Part shown: in pieces, positions 1 through 8,413 of the stretch | Numbering within the stretch: the first letter of the stretch is position 1 | Layout of the letters: each line of letters opens with the position of its first letter | Virus record (IMG/VR): IMGVR_UViG_3300042890_001614 | Coordinates: 1 to 25,768 of that record | Length of the DNA stretch: 25,768 nt | DNA from: a virus | Reading direction: 5' to 3' (one strand) | Made by a program: the position numbers and the translations under genes | Notes under the pieces: model-generated | The model's input: the letters and a program-made list of their open reading frames with translations, nothing else | Told to the model about the DNA's origin: nothing | Databases searched by the model: none

Positions 1-246
1 CCTTTTCATCCAGAAATCGGATCTACTATTGGTGGTTTGTTATTTGAGCCGGTGAATCTTTTTACTGGACTTGCAATTAAAAATGAAATTGAAAGAGTCA
101 TTCAGAAGTTTGAGCCTAGAGTAAATGATGTGACAGTTCAGGTCATCGATGAAAGTGATAACAACGCATATCTGATTACAGTCGGCTTTAATGTATTATA
201 TGATACCAAGTCAGAAATTCAATTTTATTTAAACCGTTTAAGATAA
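1..246 (+). CDS. 25: gp25-like baseplate wedge protein (3' part only)
   Basis: This is the C-terminal 81 codons of a gene that starts upstream of the window. The reading frame is open from base 1 (PFHPEIGSTIGGLLFEPVN), so the internal TTG at 37 is not the real start. The fragment matches the T4 gp25 / GPW_gp25 lysozyme-like family: T4 gp25 has a comparable FDPEFGCDLSDQLFE stretch, then a helix, then an acidic EPR motif and a beta-hairpin. Here the matching parts are FHPEIG (residues 2-7 of the fragment), KFEPRV, and the closing strand ITVGFNVLY. In T4, gp25 joins gp6, gp7 and gp53 in the baseplate wedge and helps trigger sheath assembly. The stop is TAA, 6 bases before gene 6, as expected for a co-transcribed wedge operon. 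Identification rests on motif and synteny. Confidence 0.85.
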   Translation, partial: PFHPEIGSTIGGLLFEPVNLFTGLAIKNEIERVIQKFEPRVNDVTVQVIDESDNNAYLITVGFNVLYDTKSEIQFYLNRLR

Positions 247-252
247 TAATAT

Positions 253-2115
253 ATGGCAACTAGCAGGCAGAGCGTTAATGTAACAGAACTTGACTTTGAT
301 CAGATTAAAAAGAATCTGATTACATATTTCTCTGATGTCGATTCACCATTTAAAGATTGGAATTATTCTGGTTCTGGTCTGAATGTGCTATTAGATATGC
401 TGGCTTATAATACTCATTATAATGCTGTTCTGGCTCATATGTCTATTAATGAATCTTTTATCGATTCAGCTCAACTTAGATCCTCCGTTGTGTCCAATGC
501 CAAACTTCTTGGTTATATTCCAAGCAGTAATTCAGCTCCATTAGTAACCGCAACGGTATCTTTTATTCGTTCAGCTGAGGGTGAAGCAGGTTCAATCACA
601 TCGATTGCTTTACCTAAAGGATCATCGTTCATTACGAAATTGAATGATAATTCGTACACATATGTAACTTTAGATGAAGAAATTCTACCTTACGATTCTG
701 GAACTGGTAAATTCACTAAGCTGATTTCTCTATATCAAGGATCACTTGAAAAGAAAACATTTCAGGTTAATAATGTCAATGCGAATAATGCTTATCAATT
801 AGATGATACAAACATCGATTTGAATACAATGATTGTAAAAGTATATGGAACTGGTAATACATCAGAGGCCGAAGTCTTTACAAAATTCACGGATATTTCT
901 GCTGTGGATGGTGACTCTGCGATATATTCGATTGCAGAAAATTCTCTGGGTCTGTATGAGATCAAGTTTGGTAACGGCATCTTTGGTAAGAAGCTGAACA
1001 ACCTGAGTCGAATCGAAGTTGAATATTTAAGCACTGCTGGTTCTGCTTCTAATGGAGCAACTACTTTTGGATTCATGGATGCGATTCCAACTTATGTTAC
1101 TTCAAATCCATCCATCGTTCCTACCGCTTCCTCGTCTGGTGGTAACATGAGAGAGTCTATTGATTCGATTCGTAACAACGCTCCTCTTTCATTCATTACT
1201 CAGAATCGTGCTGTCACTGCCGATGATTACAAGACTCTGATCTATAAGAACTATGCTTATGCTCAATCGATTTCGGTCTGGGGTGGTGAAGATAATGATC
1301 CTCCACAATATGGCAAGGCATTCATTTCGATTAAGCCATATGACCCTCAGTTGTTCTTGACTGCTTCTCAGAAAGTTGAGATTAAGGAGATGTTAAAATA
1401 CAAAAAGGTTCTTTCTATTATTCCAGAATTAGTTGATCCAGAGTATATCTACATCACTTTAGATGTTCTCTTTAAGTACAATAAAAATGCCGTGAATGTT
1501 TCTAAGGGAGAACTTGAAGCTGGTGTCCGATCAGTTATTTCACAATACAATGTGGCTAACCTTGAATCATTTAATGGCGTATTCCGCCAGTCTGCTTTGT
1601 CAAGACAAATTGATACATATTCTCCAGCTATTCTGAACTCATTAATCCGAGTGTTTGTCTCAAACACGTTCACTATTGATCCAGAGAATCCACTCAAGAC
1701 TACAATTAAATTTGGAACCTCTCTAATTGCAGATCAAGGTCACGTAATTGTCGGAGCAACACCATGGGTTTCAAAGGGAGTCAATATCTATCTTGGTGAT
1801 GAAGAAGGCCCAACTACTTCGACTAGAAATATCTACACATATTATATCCAAGATTCCGAAAGAAAAAAGCTTGCTTATTCTGTTGGTTCACTTGATATGA
1901 AGACTGGAGTTATGGTATTGGAAGCATTTTATGCTGACTATCTTGTCAATGTAACTCTTGATTTAATTCCAGATTCTAATGATATTGCTCCTAATAAGAA
2001 CCAGCTTCTGATTATTAAAGATAATAATGTCAATGTGTCTGGCGAGGTTGATGCCATCGCGGTTGGTGGTTCAAGTCGTTCAGTTGAGTATGTAACATTC
2101 AAAAGAGATAGGTAA
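253..2115 (+). CDS. 6: gp6-like baseplate wedge protein (Baseplate J family)
   Basis: This 620-residue protein is close in length to T4 gp6 (660). The N-terminal region LDFDQIKKNLITYF followed by GSGLNVLLDMLAYNTHYNAV (residues 14-59) is the signature of T4-like gp6, as is the following helix with RSSVVSNAKLLGYIP. Around residues 235-270 the segment NGIFGKKL...VEYLSTAG looks like the baseplate J core. NAPLSFITQNRAVTADDYK (about 309-327) is the conserved segment that follows it. In T4 the gp6 dimer forms the inner ring that holds the wedges together around the hub. The ATG at 253 follows the gene 25 stop by 6 bases. No Shine-Dalgarno motif is visible upstream, only an A/T-rich run. The stop TAA is 2 bases before the next ATG. 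Confidence 0.92.
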   Translation: MATSRQSVNVTELDFDQIKKNLITYFSDVDSPFKDWNYSGSGLNVLLDMLAYNTHYNAVLAHMSINESFIDSAQLRSSVVSNAKLLGYIPSSNSAPLVTATVSFIRSAEGEAGSITSIALPKGSSFITKLNDNSYTYVTLDEEILPYDSGTGKFTKLISLYQGSLEKKTFQVNNVNANNAYQLDDTNIDLNTMIVKVYGTGNTSEAEVFTKFTDISAVDGDSAIYSIAENSLGLYEIKFGNGIFGKKLNNLSRIEVEYLSTAGSASNGATTFGFMDAIPTYVTSNPSIVPTASSSGGNMRESIDSIRNNAPLSFITQNRAVTADDYKTLIYKNYAYAQSISVWGGEDNDPPQYGKAFISIKPYDPQLFLTASQKVEIKEMLKYKKVLSIIPELVDPEYIYITLDVLFKYNKNAVNVSKGELEAGVRSVISQYNVANLESFNGVFRQSALSRQIDTYSPAILNSLIRVFVSNTFTIDPENPLKTTIKFGTSLIADQGHVIVGATPWVSKGVNIYLGDEEGPTTSTRNIYTYYIQDSERKKLAYSVGSLDMKTGVMVLEAFYADYLVNVTLDLIPDSNDIAPNKNQLLIIKDNNVNVSGEVDAIAVGGSSRSVEYVTFKRDR

Positions 2116-2117
2116 TA

Positions 2118-4247
2118 ATGCTATTAAGTGTCGCCAATGCAAGCTCTCCTCGTAATGTTGAGAGTGCAAAATTAACTCAGTTGTTACCAGAGAATATTCA
2201 AAGGAATGCTGGTAATCTAATTGAATTCATTCAGTATTATTATGATTATCTGAATACTGTTGGACTTCCTTCGTATGAGATTGCCAGCATTACATCCGAT
2301 AAAGATATTGATAATGAATCTAATCGGTATCTAAGTTCAATTAAGAATTTAATTGCAAGGAGTGTTCCTAATTCTCCAGTATTAGATACCGTTGATCTAT
2401 TCAAGACGATTGTTAAATATTATAATACTCGCGGTTCTGAAGATTCTATTATTACATTCTTCAAGCTGTTCTTGAATGAGATTGTCACCGTTTCTTACCC
2501 TAAAGATAAATTGTTTGATCTATCTTCTGGCGATGGTGCTTGGTTAAAACCGATGCCCGTTGACGGTGTTCCTATTAGCACAACTGGTCCATATATTTTA
2601 GTTGGTAATCTAACTACCGGTTGGTTTAGCGCGAATCCCACAACAAAAATATATCAGGTTGGCACTGTTTATGGAAGACCATCATATCAAGGTCTAACAT
2701 CAGGGTCAGTGGTTCAGCAAGCGGTGTCTTGCTATTTTGATACTTTTTTTAATTGTTGGGTTATTCGTGATGTAATTGCCGGATCTCTTTGGAAATCAGA
2801 TGTGGACGTTGCTGGTTTATTTTCGACACCAGATCTAGCGACTGGGTGGTATCCAGCAGTTGGTTCGACTGGAATACCATATATTACATTATATTCTGGT
2901 TTAGAATTTGCAACATTTCCAGCACCACTAGGAAATGAAAATAATTGGTCTTCTGATTTAGTTATTGATACCAATACCAATACAGTATATAAAGTAAAAG
3001 ATTTAACATTAACAACTGCTAAATGGCAGAAAGCTAAATCTATTGTTGGCCCACCAATAGACAGTATCGTTCATTATTATGATGTAACTGCATATAATTC
3101 AACGCCTCTTGGACATGGAACATCACCATCTACTTATAGAAGTATTTATATTCCACGATTATTTTCAGTTTCATTTACCGATTATTCTAATTATACAGAT
3201 ACTGGTAACCTTTCGAATTATAATGTTATCTTGACGAGAAACAGCATTACTAATACAGTGGTATTATTAGATAATAGGTATGGTGCCAAATGGACTGCTT
3301 CGTTAGGTTTTAACCAATTACAACCTGACCCAGGAACTTTTGGTATTGCTAATATCAGTTTTGTGTTTCCAACTGGCACACGATTACCCAGAGAATCAAC
3401 ATCATATACTACAGATTATCTTCCTGATATTGTAATCGATTCAAATACTGGAATATATTATAAGGGTGTTATTTTAAATAATATTCCAATGACTCCTTAT
3501 TATAATTGGGTTAAATGGACTGTGACTAATGAACTATCAACACAATGGTCATACTTCGACAGTCACGGTTTTGTCTCCGATGAAAATAAGATTCAAGACA
3601 GTTATTATTGGCAGAACTTCTCTTATGTGATTCAGACTGAAAATGATTCATCCAAGTGGAGACAAGATTTCTTGAAGTTTGTTCACCCTGCTGGACTTCA
3701 ACTCTTCACATCATTGCTTCTTCAACTTTCAGAGTCTAATATCTGGACCAATGAATTGATCTATAATGAAGAAACTATTAGTAATGGCACATGGTTAAAA
3801 AATCTTACAACGCCATTTGCTCTATCTGGTGGAACGAATCTTACTTCACTTCATACTCCAAAATTCCAACCAGGTTGGTTCAGAGATTCGGCATTATATA
3901 TCCTTGCACAATATCTTCGTGGTAATGATAATCTTTATAATGCATTTTTTGAATGTGCGCTTCATTTACTTTCTACCAATGAACAGGCTATCTCAAGTAG
4001 GAATTCATATGTAAGAAGTGCATTTAATTCGTGGTTGAAGTTCACTGATGAATCTGAGATTGGTGCTGGATTCTTAGATTTTACCACGAATGATTTCTTG
4101 AATGATTCTTCAGACATTCTAAGATCATATAATATATCATCATTTGTATCAATCGGTAATACATCAATTGGTGCATTCGGGTTAATACTTGAAGATGAAA
4201 GCGGTTTGATAACTGGAGAGAATTCAGGAACTATATTAAACGAATAA
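2118..4247 (+). CDS. tail/baseplate structural protein in the gene 7 position
   Basis: This 709-residue protein has two blocks that I recognise from structural proteins of T4-like marine phages. The N-terminal block (about residues 25-140) contains LIEFIQYYYDYLNTVGLP, a DID pair, KTIVKYYNTRGSEDSIITFF and ends in VSYPKDKLF. The second block (about 490-545) contains IQDSYYWQNFSYVIQ and KFVHPAGLQLF. Between them lie about 340 residues of aromatic, Thr/Gly-rich sequence. That stretch includes two related segments (VIDTNTNTVYKV near 277 and VIDSNTGIYYKG near 442) and two TGW motifs. The position right after gene 6 is that of T4 gene 7, the wedge organiser, but gp7 is about 1030 residues and I see no direct sequence match, so no symbol is given. 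An AGG lies 5 bases before the ATG at 2118 and may be a weak ribosome site. The 17-base gap to the next gene holds a possible late promoter. Confidence 0.7.
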   Translation: MLLSVANASSPRNVESAKLTQLLPENIQRNAGNLIEFIQYYYDYLNTVGLPSYEIASITSDKDIDNESNRYLSSIKNLIARSVPNSPVLDTVDLFKTIVKYYNTRGSEDSIITFFKLFLNEIVTVSYPKDKLFDLSSGDGAWLKPMPVDGVPISTTGPYILVGNLTTGWFSANPTTKIYQVGTVYGRPSYQGLTSGSVVQQAVSCYFDTFFNCWVIRDVIAGSLWKSDVDVAGLFSTPDLATGWYPAVGSTGIPYITLYSGLEFATFPAPLGNENNWSSDLVIDTNTNTVYKVKDLTLTTAKWQKAKSIVGPPIDSIVHYYDVTAYNSTPLGHGTSPSTYRSIYIPRLFSVSFTDYSNYTDTGNLSNYNVILTRNSITNTVVLLDNRYGAKWTASLGFNQLQPDPGTFGIANISFVFPTGTRLPRESTSYTTDYLPDIVIDSNTGIYYKGVILNNIPMTPYYNWVKWTVTNELSTQWSYFDSHGFVSDENKIQDSYYWQNFSYVIQTENDSSKWRQDFLKFVHPAGLQLFTSLLLQLSESNIWTNELIYNEETISNGTWLKNLTTPFALSGGTNLTSLHTPKFQPGWFRDSALYILAQYLRGNDNLYNAFFECALHLLSTNEQAISSRNSYVRSAFNSWLKFTDESEIGAGFLDFTTNDFLNDSSDILRSYNISSFVSIGNTSIGAFGLILEDESGLITGENSGTILNE

Positions 4248-4250
4248 ATA
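4243..4250 (+). promoter_or_regulatory. possible T4-type late promoter (one mismatch)
   Basis: AATAAATA differs from the T4 late promoter box TATAAATA by one base. It overlaps the end of the 709-residue gene and sits 14 bases before the fibre ATG at 4265. With T4 geometry (box at -13 to -6) transcription would start near 4256, giving a 9-base leader. This is weak on its own; its position matches the exact boxes elsewhere in the window. Confidence 0.35.
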
Positions 4251-4264
4251 GTGTATACTAACAT

Positions 4265-7200
4265 ATGAATTTAAAAATATCCCAACTGACCCAGACTAAT
4301 GCGATTATAAGTACCGACTTGGTCACGGTAGTTGATGTCAATGATAAGTCGATGGCTTCATCTGGCACAAACAAAAAGATGACGCTGAAGCAGTTCGCTG
4401 AGTCAGCTATTCCTAGTGTGAGTAATGAAACCATTAATGGTAGTAAGATAATCAGGGGAACAATTACTGCTGATAGATTAGCACCTGGTGTGATTCCTAC
4501 GATCACAAATCAACCGGGCCAAATCGTTGATACCACCAAAATCGACACCGCTCTTGCTGATCTTAATGCACGATTATCCCAATTAAAAAATAAAATTACA
4601 CCTGGAACCCAGTTATACGCTGATGAAATTGGAGCAAATATAATTACAACATTTAATTTATATGCTGATAAAGTAACTGCAAATACTGTGCTCGTAGGCG
4701 ATTTAAGTGCTAGAGTTGGTGAGATTGGCACTCTATATACAAATTTACTTGAGACTGTTAATCTAAAAGCTAGTACTGCCGCAGTTGGTAATTTGTATGC
4801 AACAACAGCTAATGTTGTTTCACTCCTTGCTGATTATGTAAAGACAGATAAGCTTGTTACAGAAATTGCAACTATTAATACTGCTATTATTAAAAAAGCT
4901 ACTATTACTGATCTTGATAGTGCAATCGCAAATATTAATGATTTGAGAGCTGACGTTGCCTCTGTTAACAGTCTAGTTGCTCAAAAAGCTACTTTTACTG
5001 ATCTTGTCACTGAAAGAGGTAGAATCACTACTTTAAATTCTAACTATGTTACTGTAGATGGCAAGTTAACTGCTTCGAATGCTAAAATCGCTAATCTTGA
5101 AACTGACTATGTTACTGTATCTAGTAAGTTAACTGCTGCCGAGGGTGAAATTACAACTCTTAAAACTAAAAGAGTTACTACAGATGATCTTCAGGCTGCT
5201 ACAGGTAGGATCTTAAAACTTGAAAGTAGTAGCATTTCGACTGGTAATTTTGAAGCATATTCTGCTACAATTACTAGACTTGAAGCTGATGTTGCTAAAA
5301 TCGCTAATCTTGAAACTGACTATGTTACTGTATCTGGTAAGTTAACTGCTGCCGAGGGTGAAATTACAACTCTTAAAGTGGAGAAAGCTACTTTAGCTGA
5401 TCTTGTCACTGAAAGAGGTAGAATCACTACTTTAAATTCTAACTATGTTACTGTAGATGGCAAGTTAACTGCTTCGAATGCTAAAATCGCTAATCTTGAA
5501 ACTGGCGTTGCCTCTATTAACACTCTAGTTGCTCAAAAAGCTACTTTTACTGATCTTGTCACTGAAAGAGGTAGAATCACTACTTTAAATTCTAACTATG
5601 TTACTGTAGATGGCAAGTTAACTGCTTCGAATGCTAAAATCGCTAATCTTGAAACTGACTATGTTACTGTATCTAGTAAGTTAACTGCTGCCGAGGGTGA
5701 AATTACAACTCTTAAAACTAAAAGAGTTACTACAGATGATCTTCAGGCTGCTACAGGTAGGATCTTAAAACTTGAAAGTAGTAGCATTTCGACTGGTAAT
5801 TTTGAAGCATATTCTGCTACAATTACTAGACTTGAAGCTGATGTTGCTAAAATCGCTAATCTTGAAACTGACTATGTTACTGTATCTGGTAAGTTAACTG
5901 CTGCCGAGGGTGAAATTACAACTCTTAAAGTGGAGAAAGCTACTTTAGCTGATCTTGTCACTGAAAGAGGTAGAATCACTACTTTAAATTCTAACTATGT
6001 TACTGTAGATGGCAAGTTAACTGCTTCGAATGCTAAAATCGCTAATCTTGAAACTGGCGTTGCCTCTATTAACACTCTAGTTGCTCAAAAAGCTACTTTT
6101 ACTGATCTTGTCACTGAAAGAGGTAGAATCACTACTTTAAATTCTAACTATGTTACTGTAGATGACAAGTTAACTGCTTCGAATGCTAAAATCGCTAAAC
6201 TTGAAACTGACGTTGCCTCTATTAACAATCTATATGTTAAGACAGCAAATATTGACACTTTAATAGCTAATAATGCAGATTTTAAAGGTAAGGTGACAGC
6301 GACTGAGGTTGCTGCTCAAATTATTTCGGCGAAGGAAGCAACATTCGATATTTTATATGCTAAACAATCTGTTGTTGATGAATTGGTAGTTAACAAGACA
6401 ACAGTTAACGATTTAATTGCTAAAAAGGTAACGGCTGATCAAGTTGATACTATCATTCTTAATGCAAATTTAGTTAAGACTGATACATTAATTGCCAAAG
6501 TTATAGAATCAGATATAATTAATAGTAGATATGCTACTATTAATGCTATTCAAGCTGGTGGTATAACAGCTGGTAAAATTGCTGCTGGTAGTGTCGGTAT
6601 TGATCAATTAAACAATACCATTGGTCGCATTGATACTCTTTCTTCAAAATTCATAATGGCTACTAATATTGCAAGTAGCAATTTTAATGGACAAGTCATT
6701 ACAGATGAACTTGGTAATGTTACGAGTATTAATGTTGGTGATAAAGGTTATTATATGGATGCCGCAAGTGGCACGATGATTGTGAATAAACTCGTTGCAC
6801 GCGAAGGTGTTATATCTGGAAAATATATTCAGTTTAATAAGGAGGGTGCATTTACGGTTGACAGTGCTGGTAATCTTGATGTTCAGGTTGACACAAGTAC
6901 AATTGGTATAACTGCTGGTAAAATTTCTATTTTAAAAGTTCCGTCTACATCTATTGTTACTGTAACACAGGATATTAATTATATTGGTGGTTGTAATAAC
7001 ACAATATTCACACCAATAACAACGACGAATGGTCGTTTTCATTACGGCCAAGAAGATTTGCCTGGATTGGCGGGCCCGGCATCACCTGGACCAACCAAAA
7101 GTGATATTATAATGCGTTGGGATATTCTTGCAAATCCAGGTGGTATTGATGGCCCTACATATTTTTCTGGTGGTAAATTGCATAACTTCTCAATGATACT

Positions 7201-8167
7201 TAATTATGCTAATATTAAGAATGCAACCAATGCAACTGGTTTGGAAATAGCTTTATATGTATATTGGTCTGACAATCCAGACACTCTGACTAATAGTCCA
7301 AATCCGACGAAAACATCACTTGGTGTTGTTACTGCACCAGTATTAAAGCTTGGTGATAATACATATACTTTCCCTCCAATTGATCTTCCAATGCCAGAAC
7401 CAACTAATCGCTACTTGCTGTTTGTTCCATCAGTGGTAATTAAAGCAAATAATAACACTTCCAGCTCTTATACTACGTCAGACCCAGGTGTTACTGCGAC
7501 GGCAACTGTTGCTGGCACAGCAACAGCTTGGACAATTACAAAAGCATTATCAGGTAGTGGTTATTCTAATGCCCCCATAGTTACTATTACAGGAGGTACC
7601 AAGACAGTAGTGGGAACTGCCAGTGCTAAATTAGGGCTAACGAATAAAAGTTTCACTATTAGTAATCCTGGTAATAAGGTTTACTCCGTTGCTCCAACAG
7701 TTACAATTACTGGTGGTTCACCAAGTGTAGCAGCAACTGCAACTGCAATCTTAACTTCAGGAGTAGTTACTGGAATCAATATTACTAATATGGGTGATGG
7801 ATACGGTGGTAATGGTGTAGTAGCTACTTTTTCTGGTGGCACCTCTGCTTCTGGAACTGTATCACCTACTGCTGTTTTCAATTCAGATGAATATGCTGTG
7901 AGTACAATTACAAAGCTCGATAATGGTACCTATACAGTGAAACCCACTGCTGCGACACTTAGCGCACCTCCACCAAGAAATGTGTATTCAACAAGTGGTT
8001 TCGATTATGTTGTTAATGGAGTGGTGACCAAGAGCACTATTGGAATTAGAATACCTGCTAATATAACAATGGCATTAACTGTAAGCGCAACAGGCACGAT
8101 TACTTCATTTAGTAATCAATTTTCAAAGTTGCTAATCGCATCAGGAACAAAATTATCAATACCATAA
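4265..8167 (+). CDS. long coiled-coil tail fibre protein with tandem repeats
   Basis: This 1300-residue protein begins with a short adaptor-like segment (residues 1-46, KISQLTQTNAIISTDLVTVV and KKMTLKQFAES) of a type common at fibre N-termini. From about 75 to 760 it is dominated by repeated hydrophobic heptad-like stretches such as ITTLNSNYVTVDGKLT and AKIANLETDYVTVSSKL, which suggests a trimeric coiled-coil shaft. A 184-residue block is present twice with no amino-acid change, followed by a partial third copy. Residues 765-870 (GGITAGKIAAGSVG, YYMDAASGTMIVNKLVAREG) resemble shaft ends of phage tail-tip fibres. The C-terminal 430 residues are beta-rich with GSGYSNAPIVTITGG-type motifs (near 1096-1200), a likely distal binding region. 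The gene lies between the gene 7 position and gene 8, where T4 has no fibre gene. Function as a host-contact fibre is inferred. Confidence 0.8.
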   Translation: MNLKISQLTQTNAIISTDLVTVVDVNDKSMASSGTNKKMTLKQFAESAIPSVSNETINGSKIIRGTITADRLAPGVIPTITNQPGQIVDTTKIDTALADLNARLSQLKNKITPGTQLYADEIGANIITTFNLYADKVTANTVLVGDLSARVGEIGTLYTNLLETVNLKASTAAVGNLYATTANVVSLLADYVKTDKLVTEIATINTAIIKKATITDLDSAIANINDLRADVASVNSLVAQKATFTDLVTERGRITTLNSNYVTVDGKLTASNAKIANLETDYVTVSSKLTAAEGEITTLKTKRVTTDDLQAATGRILKLESSSISTGNFEAYSATITRLEADVAKIANLETDYVTVSGKLTAAEGEITTLKVEKATLADLVTERGRITTLNSNYVTVDGKLTASNAKIANLETGVASINTLVAQKATFTDLVTERGRITTLNSNYVTVDGKLTASNAKIANLETDYVTVSSKLTAAEGEITTLKTKRVTTDDLQAATGRILKLESSSISTGNFEAYSATITRLEADVAKIANLETDYVTVSGKLTAAEGEITTLKVEKATLADLVTERGRITTLNSNYVTVDGKLTASNAKIANLETGVASINTLVAQKATFTDLVTERGRITTLNSNYVTVDDKLTASNAKIAKLETDVASINNLYVKTANIDTLIANNADFKGKVTATEVAAQIISAKEATFDILYAKQSVVDELVVNKTTVNDLIAKKVTADQVDTIILNANLVKTDTLIAKVIESDIINSRYATINAIQAGGITAGKIAAGSVGIDQLNNTIGRIDTLSSKFIMATNIASSNFNGQVITDELGNVTSINVGDKGYYMDAASGTMIVNKLVAREGVISGKYIQFNKEGAFTVDSAGNLDVQVDTSTIGITAGKISILKVPSTSIVTVTQDINYIGGCNNTIFTPITTTNGRFHYGQEDLPGLAGPASPGPTKSDIIMRWDILANPGGIDGPTYFSGGKLHNFSMILNYANIKNATNATGLEIALYVYWSDNPDTLTNSPNPTKTSLGVVTAPVLKLGDNTYTFPPIDLPMPEPTNRYLLFVPSVVIKANNNTSSSYTTSDPGVTATATVAGTATAWTITKALSGSGYSNAPIVTITGGTKTVVGTASAKLGLTNKSFTISNPGNKVYSVAPTVTITGGSPSVAATATAILTSGVVTGINITNMGDGYGGNGVVATFSGGTSASGTVSPTAVFNSDEYAVSTITKLDNGTYTVKPTAATLSAPPPRNVYSTSGFDYVVNGVVTKSTIGIRIPANITMALTVSATGTITSFSNQFSKLLIASGTKLSIP
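4972..6164 (+). repeat. perfect 552-bp tandem duplication plus partial third copy
   Basis: Reading the sequence against itself at an offset of 552 bases, bases 4972-5523 equal 5524-6075 with no mismatch. The match continues from the second copy into a third up to base 6164. At 6165 the third copy has A where the others have G (DGK becomes DDK), and it then decays over about 60 bases. The unit encodes 184 residues. It contains smaller repeats at offsets of 213 bases (AKIANLETDYVTV) and 399 bases (DLVTERGRITTLN). Identity at synonymous sites means the duplication is recent or is being homogenised. Confidence 0.95.
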
Positions 8168-8171
8168 ATTA

Positions 8172-8408
8172 ATGGAAACTAACAAAGTTATGCAAGAAGA
8201 GAATGATTGGATGAGAAATCGTATTCAAAACTATCAGCAATTTAGTGATCGTGATATTGGACATATCTATGATATGATTCAAAGTATATTGGATGCATAT
8301 CCGGTAACACTTAAACCAGATGATCAATTAATTTTAGACCATCGCAAAGCTATTAAAGCTGCGTACCCAAAAGATCAATTCGTTGTTATAAATAATATCA
8401 ATAATTAA
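8172..8408 (+). CDS. small alpha-helical protein next to the fibre gene, unknown function
   Basis: This 78-residue product is not one I recognise. It is charged and probably mostly helical (EENDWMRNRIQNYQQF, RDIGHIYDMIQSILDAY), has a short DDQLILDHRKAIKAAY helix and ends in an Asn-rich tail. There is no signal peptide or membrane segment. The ATG follows the fibre stop by 4 bases and the gene ends 5 bases before gene 8, so it is probably made together with both. Small genes directly after a fibre gene often encode fibre assembly chaperones or adaptors; that role is a guess from position only. The last codons contain an exact late promoter box for the following gene, which constrains the C-terminal Val-Ile-Asn-Asn-Ile-Asn-Asn sequence. 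Confidence 0.7.
   Translation: METNKVMQEENDWMRNRIQNYQQFSDRDIGHIYDMIQSILDAYPVTLKPDDQLILDHRKAIKAAYPKDQFVVINNINN
8387..8394 (+). promoter_or_regulatory. T4-type late promoter box upstream of gene 8
   Basis: An exact TATAAATA lies within the last codons of the 78-residue gene, 19 bases before the gene 8 ATG. With T4 geometry transcription would start at about 8400, an A, leaving a 14-base A-rich leader without a Shine-Dalgarno motif. Confidence 0.6.
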
Positions 8409-8413
8409 AAACA

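Noticed and set aside
37-246. A separate 69-residue gene starting at the TTG at 37
   Set aside because: The frame is open to base 1 and the upstream residues match gp25, so this is the end of a gene cut by the window edge.
3962-4264. 100-codon minus-strand open frame across a gene junction
   Set aside because: It overlaps the conserved end of the 709-residue gene and has no recognisable protein features, so it is a shadow of AT-rich coding sequence.
4972-6164. CRISPR-like or mobile-element repeat
   Set aside because: The repeats are contiguous, in frame and within one coding gene. There are no spacers, inverted ends or transposase.
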